Below the pieces are notes generated by a model, which worked only from the letters and a program-made list of their open reading frames with translations, searched no databases and was not told the DNA's origin. Made by a program: the position numbers and the translations under genes. Shown one piece after another: positions 33,527 to 45,520 of a stretch of 64,000 bases of DNA. The DNA comes from Kalaharituber pfeilii (Eukaryota > Ascomycota > Pezizomycetes > Pezizales > Pezizaceae): positions 372,001-436,000 of the forward strand of contig WHUZ01000006.1 in NCBI GenBank assembly GCA_015179045.1. Reading direction: 5' to 3'. How positions within the stretch are numbered: the first letter of the stretch is position 1; the number at the start of each line of letters is the position of its first letter.

Positions 33527-34188
33527 ATGCCTCTACTGCACTCGAATTCCCGCTATCTTGCCCCCTTCACACTCCCTTCTTTCATACTCTCATCACCGTA
33601 CCTCTCAACTCTCTTTCCAATTGCCATGGGGTCAACAATCGGCTTTTCAGTCTCCCCGCCGTTGAATCCACATCAATCTGCCGCCCAGTATCATTCTCTC
33701 CGTCGCCCCCCGTTGCACCCACCTGCGTGGGCCTTCGGTCCTGTATGGACGACGCTTTATGGTATAATGGGTTACGCCAGCCACCGTGTGTATGCCATTG
33801 GCCTAAACTCTCTCAGCACAGCAGTTCGAGATTCAGCTACTGTAAGTACACAAGTACAATTGAACCATAGCTTCCACTTTACATCTGGCTAACTCATAAC
33901 TCTCAACCATAGAAAGGTACAACGCTTTACGGAATGTCTCTTGTCTTAAATTTCATTTGGATGCCTTTATTTTTTAGACTTAATCTCCCACGCCTTGCGC
34001 TAGCAGATATTTTATTGCTATCAGCAAACGTTGCTGCCGTTACCGTTTCTTATTTCAAAGTAGACCATTTGGCTGGATACCTAATGATGCCCTACATGGC
34101 ATGGCTGGGCTTCGCGACATATTTGTGCGCAGGTGTAGGATATCTCAATGGGTGGGATGTTAGCGGTGTTAGACGCAAGACAAAGTAA
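33527..34188 (+). CDS. TspO/MBR family membrane protein
   Basis: Exons 33527-33841 and 33913-34188 make 196 aa, the usual fungal TspO length. The signature after helix 1 is present: SLRRPPLHPPAWAFGPVWTT then LYGIMGYASHRVY, with the conserved Trp, Pro and Tyr residues. The second exon reads GMSLVLNFIWMPLFFRLNLP and LMMPYMAWLGFATYLCAGVG, giving five transmembrane helices in total. The N-terminal helix contains an internal Met (SLFPIAMGSTIGF region), but the upstream ATG at 33527 supplies the complete first helix and is preferred. TspO proteins bind porphyrins and sterol-like ligands and sit in mitochondrial or secretory membranes of eukaryotes; roles in tetrapyrrole or stress metabolism are proposed. 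The intron is 71 nt with donor GTAAGT and a CAACCATAG acceptor. An 18-base C run lies 160 bp upstream. Confidence 0.95.
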
Positions 34189-34721
34189 ATTGGATGCCGT
34201 AAAGACCGATAAAGGTTGGGAAGGCAGATTTAAGAGAAGGCTGCCATTCGGCTGAGCAGAAGATGGAATGAATTATTGCATGTATGAACTTCTACATGCA
34301 TATATGTTACTCAGAGAGCAGCGTCGTCCCCGTTCGTCAGACAGCATTAGGGCTGGCCAATTCTAGGGGTGCTTGTAGCAAGCATACGTCAGAATGCATT
34401 GCGCTTCCCACTGCATACCGTGGGGTTTCGATTGTGTTACGCTACCCCCCTGGAAGGCAGTATTAATGTTGGCATGGTCTATAATTCGAAACGCTATGTA
34501 AGTAACTCTGTAGAGTACTCGAGTACTGTACCTTCATTTCGAATTCTGATATGATAGTAGTGTCCGGTCCGAAAAATGCCAAGAAGTGTGTACCTACAGA
34601 GTGGTGCGTGACAGACGTTGCATGGCCCCGGTAGCCTCCATCACTGACAGCCTTCACCCATAACCCCACTTCCATCGCTCATCATCACAACAATTCACAT
34701 TCGCTCACCACCTGTTAAAGC

Positions 34722-35144
34722 ATGATTCTCTCGCTCCTAATCCTGAACAAGGCCGGTGGTCTTATTTACCACCGGGACTTTTCCAATACACTCGCCAAGC
34801 TCTCCTCTAACGATTACTTGGTTCTCGCTGGAACATTTCACGGGGTGCATGCTATCACTGCCCGGCTGTCCCCGTTCGGCCCGTCTTCGAACGGAGCGCC
34901 GTCGTCGGGTTTGGAGGTCATGGAGAGCGAGAATTTTCGCATGCAATGCTTTCAAACGCTCACAGGCACAAAATTTCTCTTATTTACAGAACCACAGCAA
35001 CCTAATGTGGATGTTATCTTGCGGAGGATTTATGAGTTGTATGCGGACTTTGTAATGAAGAATCCCTTCTATCAGATTGAGATGCCGATACGATGTGAGG
35101 CTTTCGACAGGAACTTGATTGCATACATCAAGCCAAAACAATAG
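34722..35144 (+). CDS. TRS23: TRAPP complex subunit Trs23 (TRAPPC4, sybindin family)
   Basis: A single-exon frame of 140 aa starting MILSLLILNKAGGLIYHRDF, the longin-like beta strand start of the sybindin family. Later conserved parts are NDYLVLAGTFHGVHAI, SGLEVMESENFRMQCFQTLT, GTKFLLFTEP and YADFVMKNPFYQIEMPIRCE, with the end FDRNLIAYIK. Trs23 is a core subunit of TRAPP tethering and Rab-GEF complexes, acting at the ER-Golgi and Golgi. Length agrees with the shorter Trs23 orthologues of filamentous fungi; the yeast protein carries an insertion. It follows the TspO gene on the same strand with about 530 bp between them, which contains no other feature. There is no intron in the coding sequence. 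Confidence 0.96.
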   Translation: MILSLLILNKAGGLIYHRDFSNTLAKLSSNDYLVLAGTFHGVHAITARLSPFGPSSNGAPSSGLEVMESENFRMQCFQTLTGTKFLLFTEPQQPNVDVILRRIYELYADFVMKNPFYQIEMPIRCEAFDRNLIAYIKPKQ

Positions 35145-38100
35145 CAATGACAGAGCGCCGGGAGGCGGAATGTGGAAACGAGGTTAAGCGGTGTTTGACA
35201 ACAAAGCGGTGGGAGTGGTACGATTAGGGGAAGAAGAGGAGTGGGAATGTACCAGCGTTGGCAGAGGGAAGATGAAAGACACAAATTACAAAATGAGCAA
35301 GGTACAAGGAAGGGTACATGTTTTAGTATCCACAGACTGCACCCCACGCAGATCAAAAGGAAACTTGTTAGAGGACTACGCAAGTGGGCAAAGCGGGCAA
35401 CCTCTGATACCGCAAATTCAATCTCAGTAATCGATGTCCTTTACACCGGATGAGTTTGCGAGCAGGCAATTCACAGCCCAATGGCATCCGTAGCATAGAG
35501 GTAAACTGCATGTGGAAACACTGAAATTTTTTGTTATACTGAAGCATGTGCACTGACTTTTTCCTTGTTAGATGTTATAAATTACGATATCGACGCATGG
35601 CCTACCAAAAGAGACATTACTGTGCCTCATACTATGCGGGGAAGAGATGGGCTATATTGTCTGACGTACTTTCCAAGCTAGGTACTTGGTAAAGAGGAGG
35701 CTTAGATATCCAGATTCAGTCGCTTTTTCATGCCATGTCAGTCTCGAATTTGTTATTCGATTTTTGTTCATAACTTTTTGCTTTCTAATACCATTCATGC
35801 TACTAGATTATAGGCCAAATATTCTATTCTATAATGCTGAACAATGTTTTGCTGTTCAACTATACTGATACCAAGCTATATTTTGTTCAGTGATGACGTG
35901 TCCAGGAGTGGCTATGCTAGATTCAATGCACTTACATACTTTAGTTGTTTATAATTTATGTTGTCACATCCGGGGTGCGTCTCCTACCTTACCATCATAA
36001 GCTCCGGCAGGAATCATCGGATACATACTCCGTTTAAGATTTACAGGCCATAAGTCCTCTATTTCACATCATTGAGAACGAAGCAATCCTAGAGTCGCTT
36101 TACATGTACTTCATATTATCATAGCTGAAGGAAGCGGCATATCGCCGTGATCGGGGGGTTATGCAATTAGACTAATCATCATGACAAGTCACCGAGAGAG
36201 CTGCCATGCCGGTACGTACTAGCTGCCGTACCCAGCACGCGGTGAGTGGTTGTGGCTGCTTACATGTTCTCTCGCTGTGATGAAGGCTCAACAGCATCCA
36301 CTGTTTCGCACAGGGTACCGGCATCTAGAGCTGGCGGAACGAAGTCTCAAAGGCGGTCTCAATGGTCAAATGTCAAGGAAAGGATCATGTGTAGCCTGTA
36401 GCCTTGTCTGCGATTTCTGGTCTGTCTGATCTATATCTGCGTATCCATGTCTGTTACTGCTTGCTTGTGTGCCCATACAGTCCTATCTACATCAATTTAT
36501 AGACCACCTTCACCTTCCAACTGAGCCTATACATCCAGATCTCGCTTGCTAAATTTGAGCTCGCTTCCTTAGCATGTATACGCATCATCATATAGCCCTA
36601 CCGATGAGTGGCGTTCCGGCCCGCGTTTAGCCTTATTCTTTCCATCGGTACTGTGGTTACCACCACATCGCGAAGCAGCTTAGCCTCACAGGACCCCATC
36701 TTCCTCCGGAATATTATGCATCACAAAATAAACCAGTGTAACAGCCGAGGGATTCAGAACCTGAAGATAGGTGTTGTGCTTCTGCGTCATGATCAAATGA
36801 TGCCAACAATCTGACTTGGAATGTAACTAGCGGAATTTTTAAGTATCTTGGACAGGTGACATAAGGAATGCATACTACATAAATTATGCATTTCTGGGCA
36901 TACCTAGCGAGACATGCAGCTCCTGTGAACAACCCAAACACTCCATTGCAATCGCTGTACAAACAAGAGGGAAAATGGTATAAATAATTGGAAGAAGATA
37001 AGGCCACATCAGGCATTGCGATAAATAAAAATCCAGCTAGGACGCTTGACAGACAATAAAGTGCTGAAGTTATGGTAAATGCTAGTAGCTAGGGGACTGA
37101 ATATGCCTTCCTGCCACTGCCCAGAGTCGACCAATCAAGCGCAACCAACCAAAGAGGTGATCAACATGTAGATTCTCAATAAGACTACAGTACAGGTGAC
37201 TCACGAATGTTCGATGGAAGCTGTCAAGATCGTTTCTGTGTTGCCATACCTCAAGAGAGAAAAAAAAAAAGAAACAATATTTCTCCGACTTGAGTCCCAA
37301 GACATTCCCAAACACCCTTCTCACACTCCATTCACAGTGAGGCTGCTCTTCCAAAAATAGACCCCCTGACTTGAATTGTGATTTCTCAGCGCCAAGCTTG
37401 CACAAGAACCCAAAACCGGGTAGTTTCCGAGTTTCAGATTTCGAACAGTTGAAACCCCTCTTTTTACTGCCTAGCGTGCTTAGCGGCTCGGAAAAACTTT
37501 ATTTAGACCCCTCTGCGCCGCCGTTAGAAGCGACACGAGGGGGTTCAGATCGAGCCAAGAAAGTCCGGGTATGATATGAAGAAGATATTGGTGCAGGGGG
37601 GGGGGGGTAGTCTCGTAACCAGGGGTGGAGGACTATGTGAATTTCGTATGTAGAGGGCGCGTTACAAGGGAGGATGGGCATGGGATTACGTACTGTCAGC
37701 TTGACAACAATCGCCTACCGTCACATGATCAGGATTTGAAAAATCTCTTAACGTCGCAGACCCTTTTTTGGGGAGTGCAATTACCGACATATCAAGAATC
37801 TAAATCGTAAATCAAAGCTGCCACAGAGCGGTAACTAAGTAATTGCATGTTCTGCCGTTGTAGCTTGATGTTCGCAAGCTTGGAACATTGTACCTAAGCT
37901 CTTAGAAGGAACGGTATTTAGTGCAACAGTAGTCTCGTATGAGGCTATAGTAACTTTGATCCGAGGTCGCGCCAACTAGACTATACAGCAACAGTATATA
38001 GAAAACACAACCGGCCTTAGAAATCCCAGCACCCAGTCACCCGGACCGACCGTGCTGGTTCCCGAAAAAGCTCCTGTCACAACGCCACGGCTACCCCTCC

Positions 38101-39659
38101 CTACGGGCGCCTGCCTCAAGAACTGGACTCCACATACAGCACATTAAGTTATGGCCTTCTTAGTCTAGCAACTAAATTTTATCCGCTCAGATCGGGCAAA
38201 CCTCTTCCCTTCTTCATATGCACCGGGCTGGCCGGTCGGTCGGCTGGTCAGTTGGTCGATGGGAATCAAACTAAAAGTAGGAATGCGCGGTATCAGGTGA
38301 ACGCAACCTAAACAAACAGAATAATTTCGACTCACAATGATATATACACTGTGTAAGCCGCCGTAAAAAAAGAATATCGCTGTTAATTCTTGGATTGTAT
38401 TAGCCCTCTAGTATGTAACCAGTGATTCTAGAGCTTTACTGCAGCCGTGAACATTTATATTATAATAGATAGTGTTGAAAGTGACGTTGGATCTCCCGTC
38501 AGTTTCCCCTGCGTCGCCGTCTGCTAGGACGGGAATATGCGACGGGAAGTCTAATTTAAAACAGTATCCGCAATGTACAAATGTACTTACGGAGATGTAA
38601 GTCAATTTCCTTTGGCGGAAGACGTTGCCAAGTCCCCCAAGCCTAGCGGATGCCAAGGCTTTCGTCTATTGCTTCCTTGCACCACCACCGAAACATGAAA
38701 CGCGTGAGGGCTAAAGGTACCTGCAATGCTAACCTCTAGCAGGAAACGATTACCTGGGAGACCAGGGTATCGGAGGTTGCAAAACAGCATCTCTCAAACA
38801 GGCATAACCTCACTTCATTCAAGCCCATGAATCAGAACTCTTTGTGGGGAGACCATGATGATCTGGTTACCGGACCTTTTCTATGCGTGTTCTACATGAT
38901 GGAAAAAATATTATTCGGGATTCTATTGCCAAAGTTGGCCTGGCTTGTGCTCCAGCATTGATTCTAGAACTTCAATTGCAGTGTTGATCATAAAAACATG
39001 CCGGTCTAGCTAATAACACAGCCACGAAATTTGCCAGAGAATAATACCAATGTCATGGACAATGGAGTTGCGAACCACAATACCAGGTATGATAATCATG
39101 TGAACTAAGCGGTGTGATTGAAAAAGGATAGAGTAAATCATATAGTGCTTACCAAAGGAAATCCAGAAAGTGACATGTGGAAAGGCATTTTAGGACCTTA
39201 GAATAAATTAAACTACCGCACAAGAAAAATGCAAGAAAATTAAAAAACCAAACAATGAAGCAAGAAAAAGTACAAGTACACAACCAGAATGCGTCAATAT
39301 GAAATATAAACATTACCAATGCCGCAACATCCATCATGTCCTCATCAACCATTGTATAGTATGCGTCCCGCTTTTTTTTTTAACCTAAACAAATAATAAT
39401 TTCTATTCCTGTACTCCTTTATATGAATGGAAGATAGTTCAAAACAAGATGTATAAAAGAACAAACCGGAAAAAGGTTGAGAAATAATCAAACAGTAGAA
39501 TTAGTACACAGGGTATTAGTAGGAAAAGTAGAAAATGTTCACAAAAAACGCCATGCTTATGCTCCGCTCATAGAAGAAAATGCTGGATCATATCCTAGGG
39601 CAGTCCTATACTGCAAACATGATGTTTCATCCTGGGAATTCAGATAAAATACACCATGA
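35145..39659. other. 4.5-kb gene-free stretch
   Basis: No frame with recognisable homology, no RNA gene. Features seen: an 11-base G run at 37597-37607 directly followed by TAGTCTCGTAACCAGGGG; a TAGTCTCGTATGAGGC motif at about 37930 with a CTAGACTA 45 bp later; A-rich downstream sequence near 39360-39520 that is probably 3' UTR of the next gene. Frames at 37082-37405, 38408-38790 and 39149-39352 lack supporting features. Confidence 0.45.
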
Positions 39660-40534
39660 TTACATTGCATTCATGATTGGAGGAACTGTCCAGTGCCTAA
39701 GCATCTGATCGACTGCTCTCGTCCACTCCTGAGTCAATATGGCTGTAAGCTGTGCCACAGATTGAGCATCTGGAATTCGCCCACCCCACATTTGCGGTCG
39801 TAGTGCCGTGGCATGTGCGTGAGCTGGAATTAAATTGCTAGTACAGAATTTAAGGTTAGCTTCGTTGCAAGCTGAGCACTTTCAGAGCCGTTCTTACTCT
39901 TTCCTAATCTTATTCAAAACAAGCCAGCAATAGTTCCAACTCAGAGCACTCTCAGGGTCTTCAATCACCCTCCATTTTGCGTCATCAAGACATTCATTGC
40001 TGAAAGGATAATTTCTGGTCAATCCTCGGAGTTCAGAGAGCAAGCTATTGCTCGAAACGTAGTGGTTCCATGCAGCAGTCATTGGTTGGCAGTATTCTCG
40101 AACGTCAATAGTAGCAAAAACCTTCTCAATGCGGCGGAGCTCGGTGAGGGTGTTGACTTTGTGGGTACGGAGGGTGTGTAGAAGCTGCTCTTTATCCACC
40201 TAGAGAAATTGTATGCGTCAGTATAGGGATTCAACAGCAATTTGCCCAGATCGAAGCAGATAATATGCATTTGCCCTTAAAGTAGGCGGATATCAGGTTC
40301 TGTCATGAAGGACACATTCGAAAATAGAAAAGTAGTAGAAAAGTAGGAAAGTGAGATTACTTGGATTGTAGGCACATAGGGACGGTAAACATAATTGTAA
40401 GAGGGACTAACTTGACTCATGGTGTGGGGATTGTTCATTGAAGCCGGATATATAATGCCTCCAGACCTCGTAGAACCTCCTGGCGGGCAGGAATCGCAAG
40501 TATAGTCCGATGGAGAGCTGGAGTAGTAGGACAT
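39660..40534 (-). CDS. Small conserved-looking fungal protein, unknown
   Basis: Exons 40534-40361, 40199-39898 and 39837-39660 join in frame to 217 aa. The first exon is low-complexity (Ser, Tyr, Pro; SSSPSDYTCDSCPPGGSTRS). Exons 2 and 3 encode an ordered, mostly helical domain: VDKEQLLHTLRTHKVNTLTE, EYCQPMTAAWNHYVSSNSLL, WNYCWLVLNKIRK, WGGRIPDAQSVAQLTAILTQ, EWTRAVDQMLRHWTVPP. Splice sites are GTAATC/TCTAG and GTAAGA/CTAG, and the frame stays open only when both introns are removed, which is the main evidence for the model. There is no signal peptide, no transmembrane helix and no motif I can name. The ATG at 40534 is the first in frame. A very long G run sits 440 bp upstream. Confidence 0.7.
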
Positions 40535-40974
40535 TGCTGTATGCTTCAAGGAACAATTGAATGGAAAGGTTTCTTTTTAGGAGCCGGGGGATGGATTGGT
40601 TGGAGACTTGTGAGCTAGGAATTGGCTTGCTGTTGAGCTTCGTCTGTCGAGGAGTTTTGGTTGGCTGTCAAGTCGAGATCCTGTGGTGATGATGTTTGAG
40701 TTTCGTCTCTGAAGCCGGCGGTAGGGAAGTGCTTTATAGGATCTCGAGGAGAGGAGATATTGACGTTTTCAACACCATTCCCTGCATGATGTACTCCCGC
40801 TAGTGTATGCACATCTCACAGGATGGACGAAATGGGAAAGAAAAAGGGAAAAGTGAGGTCGTTCACGCATGGCCCCTTGCGGTAATGGTCCAAGCTTTGA
40901 AGTGATCATAGATGCATAAGCATCGAAGACAGGGAGCAGGCGATGGACGTGACTAGGCCAACGACGCGGAGACA

Positions 40975-40976
<2 letters not shown>

Positions 40977-41015
<39 letters not shown>
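40977..41015 (-). promoter_or_regulatory. 39-base G run upstream of the gene at 39.7-40.5 kb
   Basis: An uninterrupted run of 39 G on the plus strand, so 39 C on the coding strand of the neighbouring minus-strand gene. It continues as CGGGG and enters a GC-rich island to about 41480. The true length is uncertain in any assembly. Frames running through the island are composition artefacts. Confidence 0.6.
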
Positions 41016-41581
41016 CGGGGAGTGGCCAGGGCGGGTATGGAGGGACTGGTCAAGGTGAGGGGTGTCGATGGGAACGGAGGGGGGGTGCAGGGAGAGGCGT
41101 CAGCTCCGTGCAGGACAGCCTCGGCATTGCGAGAGTGACTCCATGCGCATCCTGACTGTTCCTCCGGCACGCATTGGGTCCGCGCTGGACGAAGACGCTG
41201 CTCGCCGGGTCGGCGCGGCGGCCGCGGAGGCCGGCGCAGAGCGGGCGAACTCGTGAGAGTCCACTGCAGACGCCCCACAGCTCCATGGAGGCCAGCGGGC
41301 GAGCACTGTCTCCGAGCCTGCAGCAGCATCGTCGAGCAAGCGGCTTGGCCTGTAGCTATGGCTCGCAGCGTCCTCATCCTCCATCGGCCGCCAGGCACGA
41401 CCTGTGTCACATTGGCGATGGCGAAATGCTCACTAGGCGGAGCGGGCGGAGCGGCCTGCGGTCGATACTCTGAGAGGTGTCGTGCGCCGTCCAAATTTGG
41501 CGTTGCGGTTAATGTTGGCTGTTGTTGTGAGGATGGTGGCAGGGGGAGACGTGCATAGGGAAACGCTGGAGGTCAGATTTT

Positions 41582-41588
41582 CTTTTTT

Positions 41589-41632
<44 letters not shown>
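41582..41632 (+). repeat. T-tract (~50 bases)
   Basis: Almost pure T with two C interruptions near its start. It sits at the far edge of the GC-rich island. It could be the A tail of an inserted retroelement on the minus strand, but no retroelement sequence was recognised beside it. Confidence 0.7.
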
Positions 41633-43682
41633 CCATTGTTTTGATTTTCACCTAATTTTTTTTTATTGTCCATCAGATTCATGCAGGCCCTGAAACAACC
41701 GACGGGGCTGAGGTGTGCCGTAGAACCAAAAGAACATTGTTCGTTGCAGCAAATTGAACCACTTGGAGTAAGCGCTATGTCTGGGCAGGGGTTGTAGCTG
41801 CCTGCTAAAACCTTAGCTTGGTAATTTAGCGGCCTTTCGATAAATTTACAGCATTTATTAGGCACGAGACTAAGCAGTTATTCTCGAGCCAAATCTGCGC
41901 TTTGAGCTTCGAGCTTAGCTTGTCATTGTTGCTTCCCATAATTAACAATGTGCTTGTCTGCAGCAATATCATCACATCATAAATACGGACCTGGTGCAAG
42001 CTTAAGGGCTGCTAATAGTAGTACTTACTACTAGTAAGGTGCACTACTTACGTTGTGCATCTCAGCAGATACCTATGTTGAGCTGTTAGCTACTAGTACT
42101 TCCTTAATCTACAGGCATCCATGACTGCACTTGCATAGTGAAGAATGCCCTTGTCATTGTGAATATCTCCATAGCAGGAGCTGTACCTATACATAGTCAT
42201 TTAGGTAATTGAAGCGCTATGATACATGTAAAAATGCTATTGTGAGTCCATAAGCTCTAGCCCCCTCACCGCGGCTACCCTACATATGGTACACTTCGAT
42301 GAACAATAGTGCCGTCGTTGAACATGAAATCGAGCCATGCCTTTGTACATCAGCCTTCATAGATTGAATAATACGTTTTGTAGCATATAAACAACAGAGT
42401 GAAATATTGCTTTGTCTAATGGACTGACAGCATCTAGCTACATTGCATGGGACATTTGGTATCAATGGCATCAACCAATGGCCGCAATTGTCGCTCTAAG
42501 GGATCAATTAGCTCTCTAATTATAAAATGGTCTCATTGTAGCTGGGTACATTAACGAATACAGTATACTCTGTACTACTGCGAAAGATGTTTTGTATGCT
42601 CAATCGGGATGGTTAGCGGGAAGCATAGTTATGCAGAAACTTGAAACTTGACTTGAATTGAAAGAGTTAAAAGTGCAATTGGCGCATGCAATTATGCAAT
42701 TGTGCTGGGAGGAAAGTAGTAGGTGAGCGAAGTGCACAGTCCCCCTGGTTACTCTAATTAAGTACAAATCTAGGCAGGAAATCAATAAATGAAAAGTCAA
42801 CACTCAGCGATTGCACAATCACCTTATGCATTAACAAGATCGAACAACTGATATCAGCAGGTTTGAAAATTTAAGATGCAATAGCTATGTTGAATTGAAA
42901 CTAGAAACATGAGCTTCATTAGAATGTTTATGTCTGTATATCAAAAATGGCACAAAAGTCCGACAGAATTAGAATACCCAAATTTCGCTTGGCTGCAGCA
43001 ATGCTCAGTTCCGTTAACTCTCACGTGCACCCTACGAAACGTTGTAGAGTTTCCTGTTGACTCCAATACTGGGAATACGTATCCACATCTCTGCATCACA
43101 GGAGATAAACTAGCAGCTTGTATTCTTGCAAGCCCCTCGTCTCGGCGTGGCACCTAGGATACGTTTATGCGCTGCTCCGCAAAATGTATATGCAGCTGCA
43201 ATTCTCTCTTATTTCTACTAAAGCTGTTGAGTATGACCAGTACTGGAGCTGAACTGTCACCATTCGAACTCGAGACTGCAACTACGTATATACAACTTCG
43301 TTGGGCGAACAACTCCTTCGGTACCTGCAACTGTTAGTGGCCTTACGTTAGCGCCATCATAGGGTCTTGCTATAAGTCTGCCAAGGGTGTGGCTCCTGTG
43401 GCTTGAAAACCAAGGGCCTCAAGCTGGCGCTTCCAAACCCAGACTAGCGCTGCCAGATCTGGTTTGTGTGTACAGGCGAGCTAGACGCCTTACAAGATGA
43501 CTGTGTGGCTCATTATCACGGATCACTTCCGCTGCCCAACGGGAGTTTCTATTCTCATCTGAAGCAAAGGGGAACATGAAACCTCTCACTCAACAATTAT
43601 CATCACAAAAAAGACATCACGGACATATATGTCGCCTCCGTGTCCATGTGTAGATTTGCTGCAGTGATAGCCCAAGCTAGTA
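41633..43682. other. 2-kb stretch with no recognised feature
   Basis: Contains a GGCACGAGACTAAG motif (about 41864) and short AT-rich frames only. No gene or clear repeat. Confidence 0.4.
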
Positions 43683-43914
43683 CTAGAGAGAAAAATAAGC
43701 ATTTGGACAGGGGATATATGCATATTTTTGCGCTATGCAGTTTTGGCATAAACTAGCATATTTTTGTATGCTTGGCTCTTGATACTAGTAGCCATAAGAC
43801 TAGTCCAAATGTCGTGATAGGTATTCAAAGTTTATTATGTAAGAAAGTATTTGGACAGCTGACATAATGATTTTGAATCTCAGAAGTATAATAATTGTAG
43901 TACTTCAAGAGCCA

Positions 43915-44365
43915 TTCCGGAGGCTGTTTCGGAGGCCGTTCTGACAGCTATTTTCGAGGGCTATACTTTTGAGGCTGTTTCCGGAGGCCGTTTTGAGGAG
44001 GCGATTCTACTAATATGGGCTGTGCCGGAGGCTGTTCCATGGGCTGCGCCAGAGGGCTGTTTTGAGCGCTGTTCTGACTATAATTATATTCGGGTATTAA
44101 TTTAGTTGTATTAATCTATATACATCTTGGTATTACAGTGCATATTTATTTCCACCCTCCGGAACGGCCCATGGAATAGCCCTCGAAAACGCTTCCGAAA
44201 CAACCACCGAAACGGGCAACGGAGAAGCCTTCAGAAAACAACCCTCGAAAACTGTCCTCAAAACGGCTTCCGGAATAGCCACCCGAACAGCCCACCTCAA
44301 TATAGCCCTCAAAACAGCGTCCGGATTAGCCTCCAGAACAACCTCTAGAATAGCTTATGGAATAG
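43915..44365. repeat. Two inverted arrays of a ~12-bp degenerate repeat
   Basis: 43915-44075 contains many copies of GGAGGCTGTTTC-like units on the plus strand. 44155-44365 contains the same units on the minus strand (CCCTCGAAAACG, CCGGAATAGCC, CCTCAAAACAGC). About 80 bp of AT-rich sequence separates the arrays. The minus-strand array reads as a Gly/Ser/Phe/Arg-rich low-complexity peptide for part of its length, but with stops. Confidence 0.65.
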
Positions 44366-44873
44366 TTCTTAGAATATCGAAATAGAACAGTAGGGACCTA
44401 CCTTCAGTACTCTCGCCCACAATTATCCCGGCTTCAGAATTGGTAACTGAATTGGCATACATATGTGAAGCTCTTAATGCAGCACTTTCAATGTATGCAC
44501 ATGTTGATTTTGGTATATTCATTGTTTTGGCTATCGCTCTTATTGACATGGGCTTGCTAAGCTGTTCGGTATATGTAAATACCTTAGTACCATGATCGCT
44601 GCTCTTGTTCTAGGGGTTATCTCTGGGCCTATCAGACAGAATATTATTGAGTTCCTTGCCAGTAAAATCATTGAGTCTTCATTTACCCTTGTGCCTGCCA
44701 TCGTTGTATGTATACACTTATGTTCCCGCTGTATAATCAGTGGAATCTGCAGGGGTTACTAGTATTAGAGCTGTAGGGTCGAAGATCATTATGTCAGCTG
44801 CCCAAATACTTTTCTTACATAATAAACTTTGGATACCTATCAGACATTTGGACTAGTCGTATGGCTACTAGTA

Positions 44874-44953
44874 GTTGCTAGTAAAATATGTATTCGGACA
44901 TAGCGCATAATGTGCATTAGTACCCCTGTCCGAATACATATTTTATTGGCTAG
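44874..44953. mobile_element. 80-bp TA-flanked MITE, copy B, nested in a mariner TIR
   Basis: Begins GTTGCTAGTAAAATATG and ends ATATTTTATTGGCTAG, with TA at both borders. It interrupts the right terminal repeat of the 43683-45055 element. The left terminal repeat has the same site uninterrupted (GATACTAGTAGCC), which fixes the borders and the TA target. Copy A is at 16727-16803. Confidence 0.88.
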
Positions 44954-45055
44954 TATCAACAGCCAAGCATACAAAAATATGCTAGTTTATGCCAAAAACT
45001 GCATAACGCATAAATATGCATTATCCCCTGTCCAATTATTTATTTTTCTGTCTAG

Positions 45056-45520
45056 TACAGTACCATGTGAGGGTTCTAGACTGCCTTGTGAGTGCTGGCA
45101 ATTCTAATAGACTACATATATGCATGTAAACGACATGAAGTGAACTTTTTGGTGATCCTCTGCACCTACATTCTAGATTACCACAAGAACATAAATTCAG
45201 TATTGATAATAAATCTTGATAAATTGTGCTGAATACATCTCTGTACCATTAACCTCCACCTCAATGGAAACATCAATATATGTTATTAGAGGCGAAAATC
45301 AACTGGTGTCAATGTCTCAATCTATTGAGCTTCATTCCTCAATGACTTATGTGCTCATAAACCCACTACTATGAACAAACCTGCAGACGCTTCAACGTTG
45401 GACATTACATTGTCAGGCAGTCATTCCCGTTCTAGGACTTACAATTGACAACTTCAAGTTATTAATTTGCTAGAAAGCGCTATGCTCCTATTAAATATGA
45501 CCCACTAAGGTACACTGCGA
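45056..45520. other. Short gene-free stretch
   Basis: AT-rich; nothing recognised. Confidence 0.4.

Larger units (their letters stand above)
43683..45055 (-). mobile_element. Degenerate Tc1/mariner-type transposon, ~190-bp TIRs
   Basis: Left terminal repeat 43683-43871 and right repeat 44785-45055 are inverted copies, sharing for example TTGGACAGGGG, GGCATAAACTAGCATATTTT, AGTTTATTATGTAAGAAA and CAGCTGACATAATGAT. TA flanks both ends. The right repeat is interrupted by an 80-bp MITE. On the minus strand the interior carries PEITPRTRAAI and, in another frame, MSIRAIAKTMNIPKSTCAYI (44490-44549), matching the helix-turn-helix start of fungal Tc1/mariner transposases. The catalytic domain is missing, replaced by a repeat array, and frames are broken, so the copy is dead. 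Confidence 0.75.

Noticed and set aside
40769..41651. Frames up to 241 codons through the G run and GC island
   Set aside because: Homopolymer-encoded peptides (poly-Pro, poly-Gly, poly-Lys) and mutual overlap on both strands; upstream region of the 39.7-kb gene.
44127..44348. Asn/Arg-rich 73-codon frame
   Set aside because: Encoded by the degenerate 12-bp repeat array inside a dead transposon.
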